DNA from: Zeugodacus cucurbitae
Taxonomy: Eukaryota; Arthropoda; Insecta; Diptera; Tephritidae
Assembly: GCF_028554725.1 (NCBI RefSeq)
Contig: NC_071670.1
Location: 28,390,001-28,454,000, forward strand
DNA: 64,000 nucleotides
Direction: 5' to 3'
Below the pieces are notes generated by a model. The model saw nothing but the letters and a program-made list of their open reading frames with translations. It searched no databases and was not told the origin of the DNA. Both the position numbers and the translations under genes were made by a program. This document shows positions 11,119 through 26,100 of the stretch, piece after piece (the stretch's first letter is position 1; each line of letters starts with the position of its first letter).

Positions 11119-14100
11119 CTTGAAATACAAAATTTAAATTTAATGAATTTAAGTACACTTTAGTCGAATTTTGCGATTATAAAGCTAATTGTTGTCTAAC
11201 TAAGTTTTTAAGGTTGAATACTGAATTCACGTTTCGAATTTAACATAACTGCTGAGGGAAGTACTTTCATTGTAGGGGAAGTATTCGTTCATTTCAACCC
11301 CAGCTTCATTACTGATGACTATGTAAGCATTGGAGTTCAGTATAACGGATATCTTGTTCTCATACAACTTTAAAAAATATAAACTTTTAAGACTCCTATA
11401 ATTCTCGTCAAAATGGAATCGACAGAAGACTTCGTTTGTCTGAATATTTTTAGTAGCGTAGAAGGTCCACGTTATTCTCCTTATTTAGTCTTTGATTACA
11501 CTTCCGAACTCTAAGGTGAATATATTTAACATGGAAAACTATCTCACTGCTAAAACAAGATAGTCTGGACAGAAAATTGTTCATTCCAATATCCCAGTAT
11601 ATTATTTGAGTTTCAGGTTAAAGGAAGTTAATGAAATGGAACAGTGGGCCAAATAACGAATATTTGGTGATTAGGAACGCAAATAAGTTCCATATTAGGG
11701 ACTTCAAACCATAAAAAGTTAACATTAACAAGATGGCACAAATAAATTTTGAAAGCGATCTATCCTATTGATCTTTTAAAGTATTAATTCATAATAATAC
11801 GAGAATGGGAATATTGATTAGATCCAGGAGTCCAAATGATTGAACGGACGAATATTAACCGGTTATTCCTACCGGTTATTCCTATAGTTTATCAAAGCGA
11901 ATCATATTAACCTATTCAAGGCAAATCTGAAAAGTACCAAGTAAGATACATATACATACATACATACATATGTAATTTCACATATGCAATCACTCTATAT
12001 GTGGGAATGTAATAATTTAAGCGTAATAACTAACACATATGCCAAGCGAAATAATCAAATTCAACGAAGTAAGTAATTTCCTCATTTCCCATTATATTAG
12101 GTGCCGAAACGCCAAATAATTGATTTTATGTAACGTTTTCGTTTTCTTTCTAAGAATGTTGTCTTGCGTGTACTTTCAAGACGCTTTCAATGTGCTTCGC
12201 CAAGGAGGAACTTTAATTTAAGAAACGGAAATGTGACCAATGCGAGTGAGGCACGCTTGCATATATGATGAACTGAAGAAAATAAATGCATAATTTCCTG
12301 CTAGAAACTATGTTTGTAAGCAACTTATATGAATCCGTAAACCTAGAACATCTTAATAAAACGTGTACATTTGCATATGAGTATGCCTGCAATATACTTC
12401 TATAAAACTCTTTATGTAACTTGCTTTAATTAACTTTTCAACTAATATTTGAGCAAAGTTGCCTAGATCTAAAGAATCTTAAGCATAGGCTATATAGAAA
12501 TGTCGTCCTACTTATAATTTGACATAGCTTACCCATTGAATCTTGGCGTACCCCCACAGAACCCATATTGCTGCCATGTGTCATTGTGAAAGGTTGTGTC
12601 ATACCGGGATATGAAGAAGCGCCCATTTGAAATAAATCCTGGAAAAATATAAAATTTTAAATATTTTCTTATAAAAATTGCCAAAATGAGTTTAAACTCA
12701 TACAAACCTGTGGATATCGATTTATCGAATTATGATGCGGATAAGGTTGATAACCACGTGAGACACCATATCCTTGAATATTCCTCATCATGCCATTACA
12801 AGAGGGGATCACAGATGGAGCTAAAGCTTTCTGCAGCTGCTTTTCTTGTTTTCGATATTTAGCACGTCGATTTTGAAACCAGACCTTCGAAAAAATTGTG
12901 ATTTTTAATTAAAAAACAGTTATTTATCACGAATTAAAAATGTATAATATAATAAATTGTTCAGAAGAATATTTACTAAAATTTCATAATATTATCTGAA
13001 GTATTGCTTAGTCAGGAAACGCATTGTGTTTAATTATGCCAATATATAATATATTCATATACAAGCCTCGATTCTACGGTAAAAATAGAAACCATCCAGA
13101 TTTCCATAGCAAACATTCATACGAAAAACTTTCAAATCAAATTCAAATGCCCCGCTTAAGTGCCTTTCCCGCTTAAATGCCTGTTAATTTTAGCCACAAA
13201 TACAAAATAGTTGTGTAATGTTTTTTTTTCATATTCATTGTTATTAACAAGAATTAAATGTGACTTTGAAAAAAAACTCACTTTTTTGGTCAAATTTTCG
13301 CCATATATTGGCTAACAAAAAATAGTAAAATGACAGTAAAAAAATTCTTCGTTCATTAACTTCCCAATGTTATTTTAAGGATGTGAATTTGAATAAAACC
13401 GCTTCATAACTATTCGAGAAATCTGCCGACTTGAAAAATTTCTTTTTGAGATAAACGCCTTTAGGCGCCTGCTTCATGTTCAATATTTATCGTGATATTT
13501 GGATCGCCATCTATAGTGAATATTGATGGATCGCGAGTGAATACTTCGCGACTGCAACAAGTTCTATATATATTTCGTCAATATTGACACGATGCTAATT
13601 GTGTTTTCACAAGAAAAAAATATTTAAAATGTTTATATTTTTTTCTCGTACATTTTTATAAAATGTTGCAACAAAACCGAAGAAATTCATGTTTGGCTCT
13701 TGTTCTTGCCCCCAATGCATTATTATATGCATCCAATATTTGGCATTTAAAAAAACCATTGGCAGATGAGTTGCATAGCTCTGGCAAAGATTCTACTGTA
13801 AACATTATAATTCATGTTCATTTTATTATAATATAGTTGATTTTAAAATTTTGGCACTATTGCCTTTCAACAATTCGGACTTATCGGAGTAAATCACAAA
13901 ATATTCTACACGTTCAATATTTATCACGCGATTCGCGATCCATTATCTGGATTTCAAAATATTTAAATATTTTGTAATATGGATCGTAATCCATCAATAT
14001 TGCATGCTCAGTAAATATCGCAATACAGGATCGCGATTCAAATATCACGATAAATATTGAATGTGTAGCAGGCGCCTTCAAGTTTTATATTGTAACTGAC

Positions 14101-17100
14101 GTGGCCTGATGGGCGGAACTTCCAAAGCATCTATCTCTTAGAATTTTGAAATAATATTTTAAGCATGTATTATTTAATAACACACAAATTTTTTTAATTT
14201 TGCGTCACAATATTCTCTTATTTGTCTCAATCGGATAGTAAACCTGATAAAAAGATTTTGAATTATGATTGAAAAAATATACTCGCAATAAATAAAAATA
14301 TACGAAAACAATTCTCTATGGATTCGAGCACGATCCTATGTATTCTTCATAGCTGTCGGAGTCGAACAAAAAGGACTTGCATCACCTGAGTTAGATGCGC
14401 TTCCAACTATTTAAATTTTTATGTAGCTTTGTAGTTTTGTGGGTCAATGAAAGCAAAAAATTAGTTCAAACCGGCAAATTAAATTTGTGTTCATTTAATT
14501 TTAAATGCATCCGCCGAACGAACGTTTAAATTCGTTCTGAGATAATTAAGGTGAATTATATGGGTATTCCTTAGCTTTGGTTTTCCACATAAATATTTCA
14601 GTTTGAACGCTTTAAAGTCAGTTGACAAATGATAGCTTCGACAGCCAGTGAATTAAATATGGGGAAAACGCAAAGAGAAGAAAGTGGAAAAATAATACGA
14701 AAATTGTATTTTCCTATACAAATATATGTATGTGCATATGTGTACTGCTTATAATACATATATAGTTATGTATTACATTGAGTGTATATTTGTTTTAATA
14801 CAAATAAGAGAGTTGGTATGTGTGTGTGTTCGCCATCAAATGGATCCTTAATTGAGTTACTCCGCCCACCATTCGTTCAGTTACAAACACATTTTCATCT
14901 ACGCAAAAGCAAGCAAGAAAACAAGCAACCAACCAACGCACCCATCCACTTGACTGCTAGCCCGCCGGCCAACGAACCACCTGCAACCACCCACACACCC
15001 ATTCATGCACAGGCGCATAACCATCGTCACCATCACCAGCAACATCAGCATCAGCACCAGCTTCACCATCGACACAACCACCATTATCATCTGTTTTCCC
15101 AACATTGCAAAGTTAAATCCGCCATTCCTGAAAGCAAAAAGCAGCCAAGCGCACACAAATATACCCTTAGTACACAGACGAACCGAAAGCAGCATGGATG
15201 GAATGGATCCCAATTGAAACCGAAGGCGGGTGAGGGAAATCGGCAGCAGTAAATGTTGAAATGAATTTCGAGTAAACATACATACATACAAATATACGAA
15301 TGTATATTGAAAAGTAGAAATTTAGTACAAGATTACCCTGCATTGAGTAGTCCTCTCTCCCTCTTGAGCCCAATGTGGCACCAAAACATTTTCAAATTAC
15401 AGTAATCCCCTCTTAAGTGCCCCTTCTTAACATGCAAGAGTTTTGAGACACTTAGGCGGGAAAGGCACTGAAATTAATCCCGCTTAAGTGCCTCGAGGTA
15501 CTTACCAAACTTTTTCTCAAATACTTCGATCTAATATTTTTTCTTTTAGAATGAAAGTTACATTTATTCCTTATTAATAACAAAAAAACTTACTAATAAC
15601 AATAAATCTGGAGAAAAAAAAACATTACAAAACTATGTATGTATATGTTATATTTTTGACAAAACTCAACGCATTCAATGTCAAAAATATTAAAAGGCAC
15701 TTAAAAGAGAAAAATTGCAAACAATTTTGTATTTGTGCCTTAAATATTACAGGCATTTAAGCGGGAAAGGAATTTAGAGAAAAAACAATGATGGCGCATA
15801 ATATTGTCACTTAATCGTGAAAGGCAGCTAAACCGGGGAGGGGCGGAGGTACTTAAGCGGGGATCACTGTATATCTATATAAATTTTGTATTATTATGTA
15901 ATCATATCAGACATAGAGGGAAGTATTTGACTCTGCAGTACCGATGCAAAAAATCAATCCAACATAAGGGAACTTAGATTGCTTAGAATGTGAGAGACTA
16001 CGCAAATGGTAGCTGCTCTCATAGAGCTCTCTCATTCTAGTTACTAGATTTTTCAATTTACAAAGGACAAGTTTATATAAATTTCGCAGTTGTCCCGTAA
16101 ATGATTCGATTTATCTACTTTGAAATAAAAAAGATGAAAACATCACAAAATTCCGTTAAATGGTGGTAAAATGGAGTTGTCGATATAACTGACACTCTAA
16201 TAGTATCAACGGATAGTTTTAGGTATATTATTCCTAAAATATGGAAATGCAAGCTTTGCTATCAACGAAACCATTAGCAGTAGCCATTCGCAGTTACACC
16301 GTAATCTCCAGTGACTTTTTCCGGTTCACAGTATTAATTCTGTGATCTATTATTTTAGATTTAACATAGCTATCTAAACTCAAATATACCTCAAAAAAAT
16401 TGATATTTATGCAACATGATTTAATACTTTTTTCCCGACTTTTCTTCGTGAGTTTTTTTAATATTTTTCTTAATAGTTGATATTGAAATTCATTGAACAA
16501 AATAATTATTTAATTATGAATTTGTTTATTAATAAAAATCCACCTTCGTAAATTTTTGTGAATCTATCCGTCCTGGTATGAAGCAAATAGGAGACTTCCC
16601 AAGTGAGCTAGAAGCTGCCCATACCATGAGAGAGCCACCACCATGGTTCCGCTTATAGCAAGACTTCCGGGGATACCTTCTGTCGCGCCAATACTTTAGA
16701 TTTCCATCCGGACCATCCAAGTTGACCTTTTCAAATTCGTCGTTCCAAAGCTTGTACTTTTCATAAAAGTTAAGTCGGGCCTTCTTATGCCGAGTTAAAA
16801 GCTTTAGTATACGCACCTTGGCATCATATTTAAGATGCAACTCCTTCCGGAAAATTTGTTGTACCCTCTTTCTAGTTATTGATAATTGCAGTTCCGTCTT
16901 TATTTGGCCGCAACTCATCAATTTTACGCAGCCAATGCTCGAATATGGGGTTAAGTGAAGTTATGGGGTTATTTCGGTGACGTTTGAGTCGCTTCGCTAT
17001 TTCACCAACTTTTACCCCACATTCAGACATTGTCGCAATCTGAGTATTTTCTTTTGGGCTTAACTCGGTTGAGAGAGGCATTTTCAATCAAAAAAATGTA

Positions 17101-20100
17101 TAAATTCCAAAACAAGCTCACAAATTGCATTCAATTAAAACTAAACCAGTTATAAAGTAAAATTTTTATTAAACAATGAAGACCTTTGCACAAATATAAA
17201 CTTTCTATTGCACGCATATTTTTGTTCTCTTTAAACGGGACTATAGATTAAAAGTAAACAAGAAAAATTTCCATGGAAAGACAACATAAAGCATACGAGT
17301 TCAAACTTGTGTACTCAAAATATTAGAACAGTTATTAGAATAACTATTTTCCGCAAAATATGTTTTGCACAAATATCAATTTTTCTGAGGTACAGTTAAA
17401 CTGTAATATTTTAAAATCATTAAGTTCTCATATTTTAGGGGTAATTTGCATTAAAATTAAAATAAAGTAGGTTTTGTTGGGTTAAGGCTTTATAAAAGCT
17501 TCTATGCTTATGCACATGACTATATAAATAAACAAACGCAGTTACGTCTGTAAAATGCGCCAAAGTTATATTTTTCTGTTTTAGGTCCGTTAAGCATACG
17601 ATGCTGCCAGCCAAAGTCCAGGCTGAATCTTATTGCTTCATTTTATTTCGAAATCTACTTGTCATCAAGGCAACAGCAACACGACATTCGAACATAACGG
17701 GTCTTACATAGACACATAACACTTAGCTACCCCCTTTTGCGATAAATTATATTCTTCCAAAGCTGCCATCAACATACATACGCACTTGGGTATGTTCATA
17801 TTTCACAAAATTCTTCAAAAAATAGAAAAAACGAATCAATAAATATGCGAGTATGTACCAAAAGAAAAAAACATTAACGAAACAAAAGTAATATCGTCCT
17901 TCCATTTTGCTTGGCTTTCATCTTAAGACATTTCTACGTCTCCGCCATTAAAATTGCTATTGCCTTCAACGTCTTTGATGCTGCTACCTCCATTAATATG
18001 GATGTGTGTGTGTTTGTGTTCGTGTATATGCATCGCAATGAACGACGCGTCGTCAACTTGAGCGGCAGAATTTGCTCCCTTCCTTTTATGAACTCCGCAC
18101 CGTTTCGGTATTTATCGTTTTTTTCTGTTTGCTCCACTCTTACATTCGCCTTGCCTTCATATTATTTTCAATTCCAATTTAACATTTCTCTATATTTTTT
18201 TATTCGAGCCTTGTTTATTTTGTATTTGGCTCTGTGATAAAATTTCAAAGCGAAATAACCGCGTAGAATAAGGGAAAATGCCAAAGAATTGGATTGAGGA
18301 GGGATTCCGGGATTAACACCGTTCATTAAGGTTAGATGCGATTTTATTAAAGTTTTACATATAAATTTAAGTACAGTAAGACCCCGTTTATATTCAATTT
18401 TAACAAAATTTTTCATTTTTTTTGCTAATCATTATTCTTGAACTATTTCTTCGACATTTTCCACATTTACCTATTTATTATTCCGTACTTCTTCCAAAGA
18501 TCTTTTTTTAAGTGGAACTTCCATAACTCGCAAACTTTCGAATTGGCAATAGCGTCTTTAAATCATTTTTAATATAAACTTCCTTCCATAACTCAAAGTT
18601 CTCCATATCTTGAACTCTTTAATTGGCAATAAAAGTCAAATTTCATACAAATTCCTTTCATAAATCGAACCTTTCAAACAGGGGGTAATTCACAAATTAA
18701 AATTTTAATATCGAGGCAGAATTTTAAAAGTATCGTATGGAGGCGAACAAAAAAATGATATTACACTTATGGATTGCATAAATCATGTAACTGAGGCGTA
18801 GTTCATTTTGTTAAGTTATGTAAATAATCAATCTTGTGAATATCTACGTCACAAAGACCGAAAATCATTATATCCGAATAGCATTGTATGGAACTACTGA
18901 GAAAATTTTATCTAACTTAAATCCAAATATCATCACATCTCAGTATAATATATATATATATAATATTTATATTTATACTCTCTTAGCAACTTTGTTGCGA
19001 GCTTTGTTCACCTAACGGTTGGTTAGAGTTAGATATATAGTTTAATATACAGATTAGGGTGACGAGTTGAAATCCGGATGTCTGTCTGTTCGTCCGTCCG
19101 TGTAAGCGATAACTTGAACAAAAATTGAGAAAGTTGCTTTCGTAAATGGGCGAAATCGGACCACTGCCACGCCCACAAAAAGGCGAAAACTGAAAACATA
19201 TAAAGTGCCATAACTAAGTCATATGGAAGAAAATTTGGTACCGAAGATTGTTTGTACTAGTAAGGAGCATATTTGGTGAAATTTTTGTGGGAAATAAATA
19301 TAAAATTCGGTTAATTATATATTCCTGGCTTGATATGTTATGAAAATTTGCCAAACCGGTTCTCAACCATACGTACTTCTCCTATACTAGAAATTTGTAG
19401 TCAATCTGAATCGTTTACTTTACAATATATAAAGTAAGCACCAGTGAAAATATCGGAACAGAACTTCACATAAATACTAAATTTATAGTGGCTCTTCCAA
19501 AAATCTCCAAAATTGGACCGTAGGTTTTCAAAGCCCCATATATCGAACATGAGAACCTCAGTGATTCTAATAAATTTTTTACCGAAAATATAGATAAGTC
19601 TCTCAGATATTTTACGAAATTCAGAGGAAATGTTTTTTTCTAATAATATATTTCGAAAAATGATTGAAATCGGGTCATAACTTCCCCTGGCTCCCATATA
19701 TCTGATATAAGGGTTATGAAACTTTCAATGGACTTTATACCATATACATGCCCAATATTTGGGTCAATTTGTGTGTTATATTAATAGAGTTAAATAAATA
19801 AATTGCGAGAGTATTAAATATTTCGTTAGACCCGAACTTAGCCATTTCTTACGTGTTTTTACTGGAGATATGCCTAACATTTCCAATATTTATGTATACT
19901 GACCCCAATATACATAGGTCGAACACTATTTAAAACTAAAGCTAAGCCCTTTAATAAAATTGTATATATTACGGATGCTTCATATAATTATTGTACATGT
20001 ATAGCATTAATTTTAAAGACAGACCCGAAGCCGACGGGGTCAACCGGGTAATTGACCGACATTATTTTCAAGCATTTCATATCATACTGCAACTTATTTT

Positions 20101-23100
20101 AAATACTCGCACATATTTTTAGACAGAATATAAACAAGCTTGTATCTCACTTATAATACTCTATACTAGGGCTCTTAAAATTATTCGATTAACCTGAAAA
20201 CCGATTGAATATCCTGTTTGTAACCGTTCGTACGAATATTAACCGGTTAGTACTATTCAATTAGTCGCAATGTTATGACTATTCGAATAGTCGTTCTACT
20301 GCGGTTATTCGAATAGTTATACTGTCACTATTCGAATAAATGAAAATTGTTTGAAATCCAAAAAGTCTTTGATTTTTTAAAGTTTTCGCATTCCAGCCAC
20401 TTTATCAGAATCAGAGAAGACGTTCTCCATTGCTTGAAACATTGTGACATCACGTAGAAGCTGTTTGCAGCCAACAAATGTTAACCTGTTAACTTTCTTA
20501 TATCAAAATAGACGTTTTATGACAAATACTGATTTAACACATTCGCCCAGTTGAAATTGTTAAAATATATTTTTTCATTACTTAATGGTTCCCGTGAAAT
20601 CATTGTTATTTTTTGTATTTTAAAGCAAGTTTTTTGTTAGTTTTAATGTTTCACTATTTTCAATAAAACTAAAAAAATTAATTAACTAGCACTATTCGAA
20701 TAGTCGACAACTAACGGTTAACCGAATAGTCGAAAATCAGCGGTTAATCGAATAATCGATGACTGACGACTATCCGAATAGTGCAAACCGAATATTATTA
20801 TTCGAATAATGCCCTATTTGGTTAGTCGATTAGTCGAATACCAAGAGCTCTGCTCTATACCATTGCCATTTCAGTTTCTATTCTCTCATAAAAACTTACA
20901 ATCAGTATAATAATTTCGATGTTCATCGAAGAGAATAAGTAGTAATTACAAGTATATTTAAGAGTTAGCTGATTGTAAATTTGTTCCGCTTTTTATTTGG
21001 ACACTTCTGTCGAACAGATGGAAAAATGGTCCATGAGGAACCAATATTCTAGCGCACCTAATGGCTCTCAGTGGCCCTGACTTTAAGACATGACGAACTA
21101 AACTCAAGACATATACTTTGCTGTATATATACCCCACTTAATCTGAGAAAGGTTTAAAGCCAAATTGCTTTTTAGCATATTATTTTTAATAAAATAGTTA
21201 TAGATTGGTAAGTGATTGCGAGCATAAAGTATAGATGTTGTATATAATTCATAACATATACACTTATATAGGCAAATATAAGGTGAGTATCTGCAAGTGC
21301 ATATGGGTAATCGCAGATTAAATGTGTGATAGGCTTTTAAAAGCGCATTATCAAATCATCAAATGACAAATGTGATGCGATGTCATCAGCTTTCAACTCT
21401 TGCCAAGCAGCGCCAACAACAATACTAAACTTTAAAGATCTGAGCCATTAACCACCGTCTCACTAATGGTGAGCGTAAACCATATTTTATTGCAAATGTT
21501 CAAATATTTTCGTTTGTCGCATGTGCTGTTACAAATTGAGCAGCAACCCCAGCAATTTGAGAAACGATGTTCGCCGCCCTCCTGCGCTCTGCCCTCTGCC
21601 AATCACATGAACTCGCCTGCAATTTGAGTCGGTATTGCAGCGCTTTTAAGTCTACATCTGGACTAAAATATTCACGAGAATTCACGTACAACAAGTCAAA
21701 ATAATGCAACATACTTTGAGGCGTACCAGCGACAAGTGTTACAGTGACATGAGTGACAAGGGTGTCGCACCAGCCATGGGCACCACCCAACGACTCTACA
21801 TGTTGGACGAGGGTTGGCGTCATTATAAAACTATAAATTAATTATAACTGCGGGGCACAGAGCGGACTACGTGTGTAAGTCCATGCCGAACAATATGCAT
21901 GCATATGTGAGTAAATATAGCTGTTTGTGCGCCTGTAAGCGGGTTTGATAGCCTCTAAGCCGATGAATCGGATGTCAACAGTTCGAATTGTTTTGTATTG
22001 AAGCAAAATAATGAGTGCACTTTACAACGACACTGCGACCAAATGCTACACGCATCGCAAGCATTGAATTGGAATAATCACCGACTAATCGCTAATCATG
22101 ATTAGCACGAACAGCGAAGTGATACATACGAGCACAAAGAGATATCTGATCGGATGACGATGGAGTTTGTGTTTTAGCATGTTTTTTATGTTTGGTTTTG
22201 CTATTGTGGTGACTCTAATTGTTTAATGTGCGTCCAATATCTAAACTGCTGGCTAACTTACTTGTATTCGAGCCTCATTCAGCTTCGTCGTTCGTGCCAG
22301 TTCCTCTCTACAGTAAATGTCCGGGTAATGAGATTTTGCAAACGCTGCCTCCAGCTCGGCCAGTTGCTCCTAAAATATTAAATTAATTACATGAATATCT
22401 ATAGATTATACAATTCATGAAAATATTTGTATATTGAATTTGATGTAATATTAATTTCAACATTCAAAGATTAACAAGAAGAGCAATTAAATAATCTGTT
22501 AAAAATGCCTAAAAAATATCTTATTACTTAATTAATTGTACATGTATTTCTCACAACTATAAAAGAATAAGATAGAAAAAAATAAAGCGTATGAGTTAAA
22601 AATGCGTTTTTGGGCAAAATTCTATAGCTATTGCTTTCATTTTTGTAGTTCATGTTGCCGCTTAGTTTTATTACAATATATTTATATATATGTATCCAAA
22701 ATATTTATTTTAAACTAACATAACTACTTGACATGACAGTACAAAAACAATTTGAAAGATCTAAGGCGATTTAACTAAATTTTTCACCAAAATATACGAT
22801 GTTCAAGAAAACTTCTCCGGATACGTTTCGTATTGTTAACAAAAAAGGTTGAAATAAAATATTTAACTAATCTACTCTTACATCTCAAGTATGTATTTTT
22901 ACTACAGATTTATATATTCAAACTTTTGTATAAACCTGCAACTCTTTATAATAAAAATATTATATCATTATATTCAGTCCAAACTGATTGCGAATGTCTT
23001 TGCAGCATATTTGTATATTATTAACGGCATATGTATGTACACATGTATGTGGTGTAAATTGTTTGGATTAAGATTAGACTTGCATCGAACAAGATGTATG

Positions 23101-26100
23101 TACTGACCTGTGTAAACGTCGTCCGATGTCTTCGTCTCGCTGGAGTCGGACAGGATGCTGTGGTCGGTGTATGGCCGGCATGTTGACTTAACGAAGATAA
23201 ACCATTTCCGGGCGATGTGACACCGCCGGAAGCAGATGAGAGCCCTGTATTAGGTTCGGGCTTGAGCTTCTTAAATGCACCTTCCGCTGCAAAATTCAAT
23301 TTAAATCAAAGTAAACTATTTAATAAATACATATGTATAACTAGTTACGACTTTATATATATAAATTATATATTGTAAACATACGAGTATAAATTAACTT
23401 GTATGGAGATAACTATGCCAGCAGCTGCTAATTTCTTAAACACGTGACATTTATAATTTCAGACAAATCCACATACAATTGCAAGTGACATGCACACACA
23501 TACATACAGATTAGTTGTATAATCTCGCGCATATACTGTTATACAGTCACAGATTCAGTCAAAGATGGCGACTTTAAGGAGGCATATAAAATACCGGCAA
23601 ATTATTATTCAAAAAACGTTTAAGCGCCGCCAAGCACTGACCCTAAAATTATGAATAATTAGACTAACCAAGCTGCGGCCACAACACAAGCAAAAAGTCA
23701 AGGGAGACGCACACAAACAAACCTACAGAGAGTAAAGGGAAGTGGAAATTGAATGTGGGCGGGTTGGTGACGTTCGAGAGATCAACAACAATAACACTCA
23801 TGTACAACAATATTCCCATAATGGCGAAGATGAAGCAGAAAATGTAAAATGTGAAGCACAGGTGCGTCCGTCGGATAAGCAACGACCTAACGGTCATATG
23901 AATATGCAACATTGGGATAATTTATGCAAATTTTATATTAATCGAGGTGAAATTTCATCAAGTTAAAACTCATCCTAAGCAATTTGCTTATTTACAGCAA
24001 TGTCAGTCAGTCACCTTGAGCCAAGCAGCTAAAGAGCGACAAATTCGACAATCACTTAATTCGGAGACCATGTGAAAGGCCGTTTGGCGCAATTAGTTCA
24101 TTACTACCATGAAGGATATCAGCGGAATTTGCTGAAAACTAATTTACAAACTATAAGTAGAGGGCAGGATACCTTTACGATACAGTGAAAATAAGCACTC
24201 ATACCCACTTTCACCTATTTGCAAATTATATTAATTTTATGAAAAGTCGTGGTAAACGATTGAAGTAAATCACGTGGAGCCGATTATTAGGTTATCGTTC
24301 GAAATTTTAAAATACTCTTTAATAAAAATGATATGCACTTCCGTATGCTCTTCCGCTCTGTAATTTTCTACACCGAATGAGATTTGTATCTAAATGGCTA
24401 CAGACTAACAGCACTCGTTTACTGCAATAGTCTGATGTTGTGCCTTAATAATAGTCCTTAGGGAGCATAGCTTCAAGTTGTATACATTTTTGTTGAAGCT
24501 ATTGCTTGCTTCTATGGAAATTATTTATTCTTTCCGATTTGTTAGATTTGATATATATACATAAATAACCTTTATCTATCTCATGCAATTCCAGGTGTTA
24601 CAAACAACCGTTGAAGTTAGCGTGATAGCTCTAACACTATGTTATAGTCTCCGACCGATAATACATTTTTGGCCGAAGCCGATGCCGATTAATCGGCCAG
24701 TTGGCAAATATCATATGTAAATATGAATGTTTTTATTAATTCAATTAATATTCAAAACTTAATAACTTCTTTTTATAATATATAGATAGAAAATAAAAGT
24801 TATTCGTCTTTTCTCAAAACAAGTTGCTACGTCAGTAATATAGTTTTGTTCACATAACGGTTGTTATAAACGAGTTAGATATAGGGTTATATATACCAAA
24901 GTAATCAGGGTGAAGAATGGAGTTCAAATCCGAATGTCTGTCTGCGAAAACCGAAAACACATAAAATGCCATAACTAAGCCATAAATAAAGCTATGGAAA
25001 TAAAATTTGGTATGATGGGTCGCACTATGAAGGGGGATATTTGGATGTAATTTTTTGGGGTGGTGGGCGTGGCCTCGCCCAAATAGGTTTTTTGTACATA
25101 TCTCGGAAACCAATAGATCTATATAAACCAAACTCTCTGCAGTCGTTTTTTTAGCCACTTCTTAATACAGTCCAAAAATGAAAGAAATCGGTTAATAACC
25201 ACGCCCACCTAACATACAAAGTTTAGGTTGAAAATTACTAAAAGTGTGGCAACTCCATTCTAAAAATCGCCGAAATTGGACCATAGGTTTTTAAGGCCCC
25301 ATATATCTCGGCTATAATCGCTTAAGCGATTTCTACGCCAAATATATATACATATATATCGAACACGAGGACCTCGGTGCTTCTAGCAACAAGGGTTTCT
25401 ATAAGAGTGACATTATTAAATTATTCAAAATCTCAACAAGTTGTTGATCAAAACTGTGTATATTTGAAATAAATCGGATCATTCTAAATAAAGTAAGAAT
25501 AAATTTAAAACAAAAACAAGTAAGGAAGGGCTAAGTTCGGGTGTAACCGAACATTTTATCGCATTTTCTCGCAATTTATTTATTTAACTTTATTTATATT
25601 AATAATACACAATATGACCCACATATTCGTCATATATAGTGCATAAAGTCCATTGAAAGTTGGAAACCATAATATTAGGTTAGAAGCACGGAGGCCCTCG
25701 TGTTCGATATATGGGGCCTTAAAAACCTATGGTCCGATTTTGGCGATTTTTAGAATGGGGCTGCCACACTATAAACATAGTATTGGTGCAAAGTTCTGCA
25801 CCGATATCTTCACGAGTGCTTACTTTATATATTGTAATGTAAACGATTCAGATCCACTTCAAAGTTCTGGTATATAGGAAGTAGGCGTGGTTGTGAACCG
25901 ATTCGTATCATTGAGATGTAAGGAAACTATTACAAACCATTTCATTGAAATCGGTCGAGTAGTTCCTGAGATATGGTTTTTGACCCATAAGTGGGCGACA
26001 CCACGCCCATTTTCCATTTTGTAAAAAAATCTGAGTGCAGCTTCCACCTGCCATTTCTTATGTAAAATTTAGTGTTTCTGCCGTTTTTCGTTAGTGAGTT

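Noticed and set aside
14782..15252. 156-codon His/Gln/Thr-rich open frame
   Set aside because: Low-complexity CAY/CAR repeat sequence inside an intron, open on both strands, without splice partners or a recognised motif.
21500..21823. 107-codon minus-strand frame next to exon 3
   Set aside because: Same strand as the homeobox gene, but it lies in intron 3, has no partner splice phase in the reconstructed transcript and no domain.
22833..23106. Plus-strand Ile/Leu/Tyr-rich frames in intron 2
   Set aside because: AT-rich noise antisense to the homeobox gene.
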